A DNA stretch of 64,000 bases from Quercus robur (Eukaryota > Streptophyta > Magnoliopsida > Fagales > Fagaceae), in the NCBI RefSeq assembly GCF_932294415.1, contig NC_065538.1:11352330-11416329 (forward strand). Direction: 5' to 3'. Positions 23,229 through 35,427 of this stretch are shown piece by piece. The notes below the pieces were generated by a model, which was given only the letters and a program-made list of their open reading frames with translations, was not told where the DNA came from and did no database searches. Every line of letters begins with the position of its first letter. The stretch's first letter is position 1. Made by a program: the position numbers and the translations under genes.

Positions 23229-24592
23229 GGTTTGTTTGGAAGTTTAAAAATGGAGGGAGTAGAGTAAAAGGAGGGAGAGTAATTTAATTACCTCATTTTG
23301 TAATTTTTTAAGGAAGAAGGGGAAGGAGTTTGAAGGGGTTTTAACTATCTTTAACCCTTCATTTTTAATTCCTCCAAATTGGAGAGATTTGGAGGGAGAG
23401 TAGAGTAGATAAATTATTAACCAAATAAATTCTCTAATTTACCCTTTCTAAATTATCAAAATTACAAACCTAACAAAATTACAAACCGATTATATAAATA
23501 ATATTTGTTTGTTTCCTTAGAAAATTTAACACCACGAATGACAAACAAGCGAAATTACCATAATACCCTAAACATGTGCCAAAACTGCTTCAACACCTCG
23601 AATTCCAACAACAACAACGACCACAACAAACACAAACACAAACTCTACAACAGCAACAAACGTTTCATCATCAACAACGACGACAACCGTTACAACGGTG
23701 TCTTCTTCTTCGATGAACAAGTTGTTGAAGGTTCATCATAGATCTAGTGCGAGTTCGTTCAAATCTGCTACTACGTACTACGGAGGTGTCAAGCGAGGAT
23801 GTTGTTGCAACGGCGGCGGCGGCGGCGGCGTCGGATTGGGTTAGATCGGAGGGGTTCATTTTCGGATTCAGATCAGAGGTGAAGAGAGAGGTGAATCGGT
23901 GCTTTAGTTGCAGGAGGAAGGCAGGGTTGACCGGATTCTGGTGCCGGTGCGGCGAGCTCTTCTAAGCCATTATTCCGAATTCTGGTGCTTCGTTCAGTTT
24001 CTGATTTTCGTTTTCTCGATCAATCTTTAATTATCTTCTTTTTTTTCATATTTTTATTATTTATTTTTTTTTTTGGTTGGAAATGAAAATTATTGTGTCT
24101 CTGATCTTTGTTTTTTTTTTTTTTTTTTTTTCAAATTTGATAAATTTGTAAGAGGGTATTATGGTAATTTCGCTTGTTTGTAACTGAAAATTTTGTTTCT
24201 TGAGAAAATTTTTGAATTTTGTTTAGGTTTTGAATTTATTTTTATTATAATTTTTTTGAGGTAATGAAAATTATTTTATAATAGTTAGTAGTAGTTTTAT
24301 ACTTTTATTAGTGGTATTGAATGGAATGAGAATGTTGGTTAAATAATTATTTAATCTAATAAATTAATCATAGACTAATGTTGTAAGTCTATTTTCAAAT
24401 AGGGGTAAATTTGTCTATTTTAATTATTTCCTCTCCTCTTCATCCTAATTTTTAAAACATCTAAATAAGAGGAAGGACTAATTACTCTCTTCTCCCTTAC
24501 TAATTTTAGAAACATCCAAATAAGGTGGAAGGGAATCATTTCCCTTCTACTCTCCTCTACTTTCCTCCCTCTCTAAACTTCCAAACAGGCCA
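23229..24592. mobile_element. Long-inverted-repeat element with a captured gene piece
   Basis: The outer ends TGTTTGGAAGTTTA...GGAGGGAG and CTTTCCTCCCTC...TAAACTTCCAAACA are inverted repeats. Within the arms a perfect 29-bp inverted pair lies at 23541-23569 and 24153-24181. Between the arms is a GC-rich gene-like core. The layout suits a Pack-type (Mutator-like or similar) transposon. No target duplication was identified, so the superfamily is open. Confidence 0.7.
23747..23964 (+). pseudogene. AN1 zinc-finger (stress-associated protein) fragment
   Basis: Residues 47-72 of this frame read [16 protein letters not shown] and then WCRCGELF. This is the first half of an AN1 zinc finger (C-x2-C...C-x-C-G-x-x-F), as in plant A20/AN1 stress-associated proteins. 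An Ala-rich linker coded by GGC repeats precedes it. The frame stops at TAA just where the next zinc-binding Cys should follow, so the finger is incomplete. It is most likely a captured exon piece within the inverted-repeat element. Confidence 0.7.
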
Positions 24593-25845
24593 ATAGTTGT
24601 AGCGAATGACAAGATGAAGAAAATAAGGTGACAACATCAAAGTTTCCCCACTTTGCTTTTTAATATTGTTAGACCTATGTGACAGGAAGGGCCTAATTGA
24701 TATAATCACTTAGTTACCGGAAATCCGAAGAGAAAAAAATATAGGTGTAATTACACACCTCTCTTTTGAGGTTTAGCATAATAAGAGCATCTCCAACAGT
24801 CTTTCTAAATTTTTGCCTAATTTTTACCTGTTTGGAGAATGAACAGTGACATTTAGCTTTTAGCTACCCACTTTTTCAAATACACTTTCCAACAGACTCT
24901 CTATCACATTCTCTATCTCATTTAAATATTATATCTTCATTCATTCTTTATTCTTTTTTTATCATCATTTATTCTTTCTATATTCATTACCAACAATTAT
25001 ATTTTTAAATGAAAAGTGTATTTTTACAACATTTTTCGCAATACTTACACAAGAATCACATCAAAATCTTATGTGAAAAGTTATTACTAGTTCTAATTTG
25101 AACCCACCACTGAAATTATATTTTTACTCACCAATATTAGTTAATTACTTAAAATTTATTGTGAAAATATTACAATAAAATTTCTAAATGGTTATTTCTT
25201 ATTCTTTTCCTTCCTTTCATCCACACGTTCCCTTTTATTTATTTTTTTTTTCTCTTGGTTTTTCCTCCACCACACACGTATCCACTATCTCCACCTACCC
25301 ATCTTTTTCTTTTTCTTTTTCTAGTTCATTCCAGATTACTTGTGTGTGTGGTAGCCTCCAGAACACTTCTCCCTCTTTGTTTCATTTTCTTTCTTTCTCT
25401 TTCTCTTGCACAAACACACAAATTTCTCTCCCTCTATCTCACACAAATAAATTCTCTCTCATTCACACATAGATCACCGGCAGAGAAGTGGAGATTGGCG
25501 TTCTACACAGATCGGCGTTCTACATTTTTTTTTTTTTTTTTTGGTTTGATTAGTTTTATTTTATTGCTCAGATTTCATTAGGCTTATGAGAAATATTGTT
25601 TTTGTGTTTCAAATCTTTGGATTGGATTTTGTGTTTTTGTTTTAATTGTGGTATGTTACCGTTGAGATAGAGAAGCACCAGAGAGTGAAGAACGAAAGAG
25701 AAAAGGAATGAGAGAGAAAGAATTATTTTTTTATTCAACCGGGTATTATTTTAAGAGGAAATATTCTTTAGATGATGAACAGTGATTGCTACAGTGCTCT
25801 CCATACCTGGAGAGCTACTGTAGCAACTCTAAAAAAAATTTGGAG

Positions 25846-27322
25846 CAAGGCCGGCTCAACAGTAGATGCAAGAGATGCAACTGCTTAAGGTCCCCAAATA
25901 AAAGAAGGCCCCACTTGTAAAAAAAAAAATTTATATATAATATATTTATTTATATATTTTAGTTAAAAAAATTTTAAGTATTTTTATTGATCAATAAAAT
26001 GCATTAAAAAGGTCTTATTGTATCCTAAAATGCAAAATATTAAAAAGGAAAAAAAATCAAAATTCAACTAACACAATTAAATTTTAGGAGACAAATGTAT
26101 TAATCCATTCTTGAAATATGCTAAAATTAAAATTAATAGCAGATAAATTCATTAATAATATAACGTAATTGTCTTAAAATATGCTAAAATAGAGATTATA
26201 AATATCAAAAACAAAACAAAAACCTCTCATCTCTCTATGTTTCTGCCTGTCCATCTATATTCTTACAGCCTTACCTTTCTTTTCTTCATCTTCATCTTTA
26301 TTTTTGATCTTTTTCCATCAACTCAATCAGCCCCTCTAGCTTAAAATTTTTCTTTGTTGATCCCAGCATACCAGCCTACCGGTACCAGCCGGCAGTCACA
26401 GAAGGTCTTTCTCTCATTCTCTGCTTCAGTTCTTTCTTCCCCTTTTTCTCTTTGTCTTTTTCTCTTTGTCTTGCCGAAAATAAAGACCCAAGAGTTTTCT
26501 ATTTCTTTAACTTATATTATATATATTTTTAGTTTATTTCACACTTTCACCGCAACTGTCACTGAACAACTGTTTGATGTTGATGGGATGGGACACGTTT
26601 TTTGTTCTGCCCATCTGTGGACCTTTATTTGCTTTAAAACTTAGCCATAGAAATTGAAGAAAAGGCTGGTCCGGCTGGATCACAGCATGGTTCTCACCCC
26701 TTTTTTTTATATAGTGGTACTGTAGTCAGTGGTTTGTCATATCATGTGACAGACCACTGACCACACTTTTTTTTTTTTTTTTTTTTTTGTTTGTTGTTCT
26801 TTGTTAAAGACCACAGAGATAACTATTATTTACTTATTTGGTCCGACGGTTTCTAACCTTTTTTTTTTATTTTTTAAATCTGACACTTTATCTATTATTA
26901 TAAATAATTATGTCAATTAATAATTATGTCAATTAAAGACCACAGAGATAACTATTATTTACTTATTTGGTCCGACGGTTTCTAACCCTCTTTTTTTTTT
27001 TTTTTTTTAATAAATCTGACACTTTATCTATTATTATAAATAATTATGTCAATTAATAATTTGATGTATATCATATTAACTCATTTGTATTATAGTGACA
27101 CTAATTTATTAAACTATATATTAAATAAATTTTTACTTGTGCAGGTTTAAATTTTCAAATGGTCACGGCTTTAGAAAAATTACAATAACCAGGTTCTATT
27201 GTTCTATACTTTAAATTTTATTTTTAGTTAAATTATCATTTTAATTTTATTAATATTTAATTATAAAAAGGTCTCATTTAAATTTTTCGCCTAAGGCCCC
27301 AAAACTTGTTGAGCCGGCCTTG
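25846..27322. mobile_element. Non-autonomous hAT element, TSD ATTTGGAG
   Basis: Perfect 15-bp inverted ends CAAGGCCGGCTCAAC / GTTGAGCCGGCCTTG are flanked by ATTTGGAG at 25838-25845 and 27323-27330. No transposase was seen. A ~129-base tandem duplication (26806-26934 and 26935-27060) lies inside. Confidence 0.9.
26806..27060. repeat. Two-copy tandem duplication, ~129-bp unit
   Basis: AAAGACCACAGAGATAAC...TAATTATGTCAATTAA occurs twice, nearly identical except for the length of a T run. The close match suggests a recent event. Confidence 0.9.
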
Positions 27323-27421
27323 ATTTGGAGTTGCCGAGTCTGTTGGAGTGCTTGTTTTGCGTGAATAGTGTCTGTTACTCTCCAAAATTTGGCTTTGCCG
27401 AGTCTGCTGGAGATGCTCTAA

Positions 27422-28828
27422 CACTCCATCCTAAAAAAAAAAAAAAAAAAAAAAAAACACTCCTGTTTCTTGAAATGTGAAAAAATTAACACTCTTTTCC
27501 TCCCCTTTTGTTTATAATAGTAATGAAATATTCTAAATTTTTATTGAAATCTCTTTACAAAAATTTAATCATAGTTAGCTAAAAAATAACTTATAGATTC
27601 AGAATAAAAATACTAAATTTATCTAGTATAAGTGTTATTTTTCCAAACCTTAAAAGAGATGAATGTAATTATCCAAAAATATATATGCCATATTAGTGTA
27701 AAAGCATAAAAGTTCAAAGAAGTTAATTAGTGCAATTTAACCATTTTGTTTTTCATCTCTATCTTCAGCCTTTTGGAGTTTTGGACACATGACAAAATGT
27801 CACTGTATTGGAGGTCATCAACACGCGGTTATCTTGTCCTTGAGATGCCCCTACTTAATTTAATAGAGAAAGAGAGAGGGTTTCTTCTTCAATGAGCTGG
27901 CAGTGGCGCCCATTATTGTATAGAGAGATAAGACCGAGTTCCTTTACCCTTTTCCAATGATTGGGCACTCGTAATCATATAATATTAGTGTGATTAAATG
28001 AAGTCTTAAGGCATTTGTTAATAAGCTATCATAAGAAAATTTTAATACAACTTTCATAAGAAATATAAAGTTGTTAGAAAATAAGTTGTTTTGTTTTTCT
28101 TTCACCATAAAATTTTTTTAAAAATATTTCTTAAATCAATATTCTTATTCTATCCGTTAACTTTTCTCATTATATAAAAAGTTTAGGAAAAAATTCTTAA
28201 AGATTAGAGTTGAGTTTTATTAATGAAAAAATAAATTAACGAATACTTTAAAGATATTAGTTTAGAAAATACTTTTGAGAGTTTCTTATAGGAAACATTA
28301 ATTTTTTTTTACAACTTTTATATTCTTCATAAAAGTAATATAAAAAATTTCTTAAAATAATCATTTAATAAATATACTAAAAACAATTGTTAACTAACGC
28401 ATTAAAAAAAAAAAAGTATTCAGAGGAGACCGGCACCTTTATTATACAATGAGAGTTTAGACAAAAAGGCCTAGAAAGAATTAAGGAGGCAACTAGGAAA
28501 CTACTTTTCAAAGTCGGCAGTTAGTAAAATGTTATTTTTCTATTAAAAAAAATTAGGTCGATAAAAGTAGTCCATTAGATCTTTTATTAAAAGAAAAATA
28601 GACCCATCCATTGGTCTAAGTCTTCCAAGGGGCGCAAAATAATCATTTTCTTGAACGTCAAAATAGGAGTTTGACAAAGTTTGTCTACCAAAAAATTTAA
28701 TATGATTACATATTTTGAAAATCTAACTATTTGATTACATGTTCTTTATATTCTTAATACATATGTTTGCTAATGAATATTTTTATGATTTGATACATAA
28801 AATGTTATTTTATACATAATTTTAAATT
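27422..28828. other. Intergenic, no gene seen
   Basis: AT-rich DNA. Short stretches (ATTATTATACAA-GAGAG) recur near 32010. No coding exon was recognised. Confidence 0.5.
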
Positions 28829-28833
28829 ACAAA

Positions 28834-29574
28834 TCTGGGGACTGGCCCAAAATAATAGGCTGGCTGGGTCCTAGGCCCGTCAGAGGACGCAACCCATCCG
28901 AGGAGACATTGTGGCCCAAACAATCCTTATTTAGGCCTACTGGGGCAAAGAGAATATGTCCGAGGAGTAATTTCTCCTCGGATACTACAAAATCCGGATC
29001 AAAGGTGCATCCAAGCCACTATAGTCTATCTTCCAAATACGTAAAAAGGAAGGAAATCTGAAATATCTCAGCAAAGGCTGCTACCACCACATTAAATGCA
29101 TTACAACTACTCCCCTGGCCGCATTAATGAAGAGAAGACCCCTGAACAGTGCTACCTTGGTTATCGCAACTCACAAAGAATTGATAGGGGTGTCTGATGG
29201 GACAGGTGCTCAAGTAAGAGTTTGGATGATCAACAAGTGTAAAGCTTAGATGATTGGAAAGGGCCTATATAATATGTAAAAGTCCCCCAAGAGAGGGGAC
29301 GAAGAAAGAGGAGGGGAGAATACTGTAGAGAGGTCTTACTGCATTGATCTATGTCCATTAATCAAGTTTTTAGCCTTATCATTTGGGCGGGACCTCTCTT
29401 CACGGTGCCATTTTTGTTCTTGTTTCTATATTCCCTTAACCCATGCAACAAACCGTTTAAACTAACTGAAACCAAGTTCTTTAGCCCATATTCTACATAA
29501 AAACTCATTGTGTGGGACTTTTTGGGCCAAGACTTGACCGACAAGGATTGGGTCACTAAAATTGTGCCCCTACA
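28834..29574 (+). mobile_element. Solo LTR, TSD ACAAA
   Basis: A 741-bp unit from TCTGGGGACTGGCCC to GTGCCCCTACA is flanked by ACAAA at 28829-28833 and 29575-29579. The first dinucleotide would be TG in an intact LTR and is TC here. TATATAATATG at about 29264 gives plus orientation. Repeated CGAGGAG motifs lie in the first 150 bases. No primer-binding site or internal region remains. Confidence 0.75.
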
Positions 29575-29579
29575 ACAAA

Positions 29580-30300
29580 AATTTGAAATTTAAAGATGAC
29601 ATAGCTATTAATCTTTGAGTAGAGTTGTTGTCATAGGCTACAAACTAGGAGTCTTTTGTTTAAATATTACTAAAATTGTTTATAGGTTTTTTGTGTATTG
29701 TGCAAAGTTTTTTAGTTGAATGTGAAGAGAAGTAAAATTCAGTGCCACTGATGCTGAATTGCTCAGAAAAATGGCATCAATGACGCCAAATTTACTAGAA
29801 AGGGGAGAGAGAAAAAAGGAACAGAAAAAAGAAATAAATAATAAGGTATAATTTTTTTTTTTAAATTGTTATTTTAACACTTCCCATATGAATGCTTTAA
29901 TTTAGCATTTAGATAGCCGAATTAAAGCACTAGCATTAGAGGGTGTAAAATCCCCCCCAATTGCTATCATTGCCACCAACAACCTCAAAATCAACTACAT
30001 TCGAGTTTGGAAACCTATTTTTTTTTATACCATCCATGAACAGTTGGTTCTTTATATAAGAACTAATTGTAGCAACATATGTAAACCAAAAAAATAATAT
30101 TTTATTAAAAATATCCTCTCTTTCTCTCTCTTCAAGCTACGCCTCTCATCACACTCAGTCACTCCTTTCCTCTCATTTCTCATCTCCTTTTCTCTCTCCC
30201 CTCTCACTTTATCTCTCTCTCAGATCGGCGTCGACATCATGAATTGGAGATCGATGTTGACAGCGTGGGCTAGAGTTGGGTCGAGATTTTGGTAGAATTA
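29580..30300. other. Intergenic with CT-rich MITE-like debris
   Basis: Includes GCACTAGCATTAGAGG and a CT-rich run ending in AGATCGGCGTCGAC (30115-30235), resembling the cores of the Harbinger-like elements. Boundaries were not found. Confidence 0.35.
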
Positions 30301-30431
30301 ATAAATTTATGTTGGCGGGCTGGATTGGAATTAATTTACTATCTTCTTGCAAACTTCTAGCATGTGGAGCTCTTGTTATTCAAGCTTGGCAAACCAACTC
30401 TTGCATGGTCCTATATATCTACCAGATCTAA

Positions 30432-31399
30432 GAGCATCAACAATGGGCCTGTTACATGCCAAATGTAAAGTACATTTGGCATACAGGCCCAAAAATTGAT
30501 CCACAACCGGAAGGCCATATGGGAAAAGCCAATTTTTTTTTTGAGATTTAGCTATAGTACCATCTCAAATGTAAGATGGTACTATAGCTGAATGGTATAA
30601 AAAAAAAAAAAAAAATTTAATGCTCCCCTCTCATTAAAATAATTTTACCCGGCAATTTCTCTCTCCTCTCTCATTTTTTCTCTTTCTTTTCTCTCTTTCT
30701 CATCCCCTCTCTCTTGCCATTGTCAAGCTTCTCTTAGTTGAGTCTGTGCCAGATCGGAGCTCACGCCGGATCGGATTTTTAGATTGGTGTGGTGGCGAGG
30801 TTGATGTCACGGCTGAGATGGGTGTGGTGGTTGGAGGTCAACGTAGTGGAGATCGGTGTGGAGACCGATGTGGAGATCAGCATAGAGACTGACGTTTGGT
30901 GGGTTTGGTGGCCGACGTGGAGATCGGCATAGAGACTGGCATTTGGTGGGTTTGGTGGTGTTGACATGGTGGCCGGTTTCTGGGTTTGTTGGCCGGCGTT
31001 TGGTTGGTTGGGTTGCTATGGGTTTGCTGGGTTTGTAGTGGGTACTTGGTGGGTTTTATTTTGTTTTTTTTATTTATTTTTTATTTTGGGTTTTTGGTTC
31101 CAGTGGGATTTTGTTGGGCCCAGGGTAGTGGTGGCGGGATTTTGTTGGGCCGAGGGTAATGGTGGCGTGGTGGTGATTGTTTGTTTAGTTGTGACCGGTG
31201 CTAGAGGTTGAGGGAGAAAGAGAAGAAAAGGAAGAGAAAAAAAAATAGTAAAAAAAGGAAAAAAATATTTAAATAAAATGGGAAAAAAGATAAAGTTTTG
31301 GGATGTTGGGTGTATTGTAAAATAGTATGTTATAATTGATAAAGTAATTTTTTGGGATGGTAAAATAAGATGAGACAGCTAAACCGGATGTGGATGCTC
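30432..31399. mobile_element. Harbinger-like MITE B (TSD TAA)
   Basis: GAGCATCAACAATGG and CCGGATGTGGATGCTC ends are flanked by TAA at 30429-30431 and 31400-31402. The related segment near 54205 (GATCTAAAAGCC) shows the empty site, which confirms the borders. The core has CT-rich then G/T-rich low-complexity sequence (TTTGGTGGGTTT repeats). The right ~150 bases match element C. Confidence 0.85.
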
Positions 31400-31670
31400 T
31401 AAAGGGCTTTTGAATCCTAGCTTAAAGTAAAATGACGTAATATTAATAGGAGATGTTATTTTTATGTCCAACTCTCCAAGAGATTCAAAACCATTTATTA
31501 TACAAATTTCGAGTATGCATATTTTATTAATGAATATTACTAATAAATTAAAAATCAAATTGAAGAATTTTGAATTTAATTAGAATTTTTTTAATATTGG
31601 ATTACTTTAACCTACAAGAGTCAAGACTATTAGTTCTAATTAGTTTAAACTTACATGGTTTAATTACCCA
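31400..31670. repeat. Duplicated intergenic segment (matches 54210-54540)
   Basis: GGCTTTTGAATCCTAGC followed by ~230 bases is shared with 54210-54540. The part left of MITE B (about 30308-30431) matches 54118-54205. Confidence 0.8.
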
Positions 31671-34265
31671 TAAAAAAAAAAAAAAAAAATTTAAGTGTCT
31701 TCGTCAAATCTACTATGTGCTGATATAAGAGATCATTCATTTGTAATTTTAATTATATGACTTTTCTAGTAGGTCTTATGGCTTTGTTAAAAATTAAAAT
31801 GTATGAATGGTCTTATAAAATAATCAAAATTAAAAATTAAATTAGACATATAATATATTACAATTAGTCGAGCATATAGTACATTATAAAAAGTAGAATG
31901 AAGGATTCTTATTCCGCGTTATAATTTCTTTTCCAATGATTTGACACCCATGCTTACCAAAAAAAAAAAAAAAATGAAAAGAAGAAGAGAAGAAGAAAGA
32001 AGACACCCATTATTATACAAAGAGAGTTAGGCAAAATAATAATAATAATAATAATAATAAATTTAGAGACACAAGTGAGCGAAGGTTCAAAGCTCTACTC
32101 CAATATTAGTATATACCCGAATTTTTTCCGCTTTGGTTATTATTATTATTGTTATTTTTTGGGTGGTTTGTGGTATTAAATTTCTTTCGGCTGTGTGATC
32201 TGTAGGAAATTAAGAACTTATTATTATTATTTTTTCAATATTGTTTGATTTTACAGCAATGGTGAATTTTCTTAACATATTTGGACAACTGCATATTGCA
32301 CTGGAAAAGAATAACTGAGTAAGAAGACTTAAAAAGAAAATACTAAGAATATATTCATACAGCAACGGTGAATTTTGTACATATTTGAGGTTTCTTTGTT
32401 GGTCATGTCAATCCCTATGATCACCGTAAATACAAAATCTTTACCCTATATATAGTTGCTTTATTCTTTTGCAAATTCCTTCACTTTGTGAATAGGTGTG
32501 TTCTATTGAATTTTTTAAATTACACAAGCCAAAATCTCTCTTTTCTAGTAGGTTTTGCTTCGTAACTTTCATTGTCTTGTCGTGTTTTTTCCTTAGTAAT
32601 CAATAACATCCACTGATGATTCTTCTATAACGCCGACTAAAGTCCCTCCATGCAATATTTTTATATCATCTATAAGATTTTTCCGCTGCACTTGATTACC
32701 CATACGATTTATTTCTATGAGTAAACAGTTTCATAAAATTTGAGAGCTATCAACTATTTTGCTTGACTTTTTTAACTTGTCCCATATTCTGGTGGAAACT
32801 AGGGAAGTATTAAGTATTAACTGGTGCAAATGCTTTTTCGTTGCATATGTCTTAGGAATTTTCTCTATGATGTTGCTTAATTTCGTATGCTTATCTAATT
32901 TTTTGGTGGGTTGATGATGGCAAGCCCCACTGATCAAGGATATAAGTAAAAAACAGAAGGCCTTGGCTAACCAAAACTTTTGATGGTCATGAAACAACAG
33001 ATGATGAGCTATCAGATAATCAGGATCGATGTTAATGAAAAATAATTCAAACAGCAAATGTTGCTTAATTTGGGGAATTTTGAGACAGCTACCTAATACA
33101 CACTCACGGTAGATTGTGGACATTGCGTAAATAGTGTGTATATCAACTAGTATAAAACAACAAGAAGTGTTTTTTTTTAAGTCATAATTAGGATCTCATA
33201 TAGGCCTTTAACCAAAAAAATTATTAATAAATACATTTACAATAATAAAGCTAATTGGTAAAGAATTAATATAAAAAATCAGAGTATAATTAACTTTAGT
33301 TTGAATGAATGAAATGACTTAAAAAAATCACCCGCATGAATTACATCTAGACAAATAGAAGCAGGGTGGTGAGTATCGACACGAAATGTATGCCGTGGGG
33401 AAAATTTGGGTACGAAGGTGTTTATAGTATGTTAAAGGAGAGCATAAGACTATTGAATAGCAAACAGAATCGTTTGGTGATGAAAGCATGTTATTAAAAC
33501 AAACGGTGTAGTCGATCGTATGCTTTAAATTACATGCATGCACGTAAAGAAACGGTGTCGCATGGCTGAAGTGACTCACGAGAGGGATCACGCGAGGCTT
33601 ATAGAAGTTTGTTAGTACGGTTGGACGCGTGTATGTCTCTGAATAGACCAAATGTAAACATAGTGGAGTTTATTTCAAAGCAGTTTTTTTTTATTTTTTT
33701 TTTTATTTTATAAGCTCTATTTCAAAGCAGTTTTTTTTTAATAAGCTCTATTTCAAAGCAGTTGGCTCTGGATTAGTGAGTTAGTGATACTTTTCCTTTT
33801 CTTAAAGTCTCAGATTACTGTATAAATAGAAGAGTTTGATACTACCATTCCTACAAATATAAGCACTTTTGACCAGCACGCTGCTACATCCATACCTATT
33901 CCAAATTTGACTTCTCCCCAGTTCCATTCTTGGACCATAGTTCAATTCATATAATATTAATATACACTCCACATACTAAAATCATTATTTAATAAGAAGA
34001 AGAAGATATGTATGATGGATTTGGGCTATATCATGTAATTGGTGAATATATTAGAGTCCGGTTAATATGTGTCCTTAGGACACACATTAAACTTTCTATT
34101 TTCAGAAACATTTTATTGGGAATTGAAAAAGCTATCATTACTTTTTCAATTGTTGAAAAAAAATTTTCTAAAAATAAAAATTAATATGTACCCTAAGAAC
34201 ACACATTAGTAAAATTTAATATATTATCAGTTAACATATTAGGCAAGACATTAGTTTATATTTAT
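31671..34265. other. Intergenic, no supported gene
   Basis: Contains an (AAT)n tract near 32037-32060 and A-rich runs. A 130-codon minus-strand frame at 32731-33123 and a 107-codon one at 33328-33651 are open but match nothing I recognise and lack compositional support. Confidence 0.45.
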
Positions 34266-34282
34266 TATGGCTCTTGTGGCAA

Positions 34283-34591
34283 CGAGACCTTAACATTGGG
34301 CTACAGTGGCATGGTCTATTTGGAATGCCCGAAATAAGGTCTATTTTGAATAAAAACAAACCCACCAAAGGACCATTTTGAGTGGTGCAGTAGGTCTACT
34401 GGATGAGTACCTAAAGCTGATGGCGTCTCAGAGGTAATTGTTTAGTATGGGTCTTTTCTTAGCTATGTTAGTGTAGCCTCAGTCTATGGCCAGCTGCATG
34501 TAGCTGTCCTTGGACTTATACAAATTTCTTTATTCGTGTACTTCTATTTTAGTTTAATAAAGTTTTCTGACCGGTTCTCAAAAAAAAAAAC
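34283..34591 (+). mobile_element. 5'-truncated LINE (L1-type) with 17-bp TSD
   Basis: TATGGCTCTTGTGGCAA flanks it at 34266-34282 and 34592-34608. The insert opens with a degenerate tail of LINE ORF2 (WSIWNARNKVYFE, then ILSGAVGLLDEYLKL) and ends in a poly(A) tract. The long target duplication, poly(A) and 5' truncation are hallmarks of target-primed reverse transcription. Confidence 0.88.
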
Positions 34592-35358
34592 TATGGCTCT
34601 TGTGGCAATAATTTTAAAATAATATACCGTTATTGATATTAGCAAATTCCCTAAAAAAATATTAGCAAAATATTTTATTTCCTTAAATTGAAACAATTTT
34701 GCTATGGTATTCACAATTTTGCTCATCATTAATAAGAAGCATAACAAATTCCACTACGTTAACATTAAAAAATAATCACTTATTCCTATCAAAAAAATTA
34801 ATCACTTTTTTTTTTAAGAAACAAAAAATATATATAATCACTTATTATCAATAACAATAAGGAACTAAAAATTAAATCACGAGAAAACTCAAATGACGTG
34901 CCAATCACCCACAATGTCAAGCTGCTTTCATCATTATGTTCAAGAATAATACCTTCATTATCGTTTTCCAAAACAAAAAATGTAACAAAGATTTGTTCTT
35001 TTGAATATACATCACTTTAAATTTCTTTAAAAATTCATCTCCTCTCTTTCTTCATGTGAGTTAAAAATACTTAATATTTTAAAAAAAAAATTATCCGAAT
35101 GTGCTCCCATTAAAACAGAAAATAATAAATTAGAAAGTATGATTAATGCTTTATGAATAAACAAAAGGGAGAGCCCACCTTCACCAAAACAAAAGTAGAG
35201 TCCACATAAAAGTTAAAAGACGACAATTGGATCGGATACAACCCAATTACACCTACGTAGTCATTGCCCATGAAATTCTCATGTCCAAAAAGACTTGACT
35301 AGAAGTTTATCATATAATTAAAATATGGATTAAAATATGAAAACCTTATAAATTTCTC

Positions 35359-35366
35359 TATATAAA
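35359..35366 (+). promoter_or_regulatory. TATA box of the RLP gene
   Basis: TATATAAA lies 62 bases before the first ATG (35428) in an AT-rich upstream region. This implies a short leader of about 30 bases. Confidence 0.65.
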
Positions 35367-35427
35367 GGCCTATGGACTTATAACATTCTTGTCTTGGGTA
35401 CTTACAAAGAAGCTGGTTTAGCTAGGA

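Larger units (their letters stand above)
24785..27418. mobile_element. Harbinger-like MITE A (TSD TAA) with nested insert
   Basis: The ends GAGCATCTCCAACAG and CTGCTGGAGATGCTC are inverted repeats flanked by TAA at 24782-24784 and 27419-27421. A 3-bp TAA/TTA duplication points to the PIF/Harbinger group. The core has CT-rich leader-like sequence (25190-25480). A hAT element (25846-27322) has entered it; without that it is ~1.15 kb. Confidence 0.75.

Noticed and set aside
32731..33123. 130-codon minus-strand open frame
   Set aside because: No recognisable motif, no signal or splice context, and composition like the surrounding AT-rich DNA.
33328..33651. 107-codon minus-strand open frame
   Set aside because: No homology recognised; low-complexity Tyr/His/Ser-rich translation typical of chance frames.
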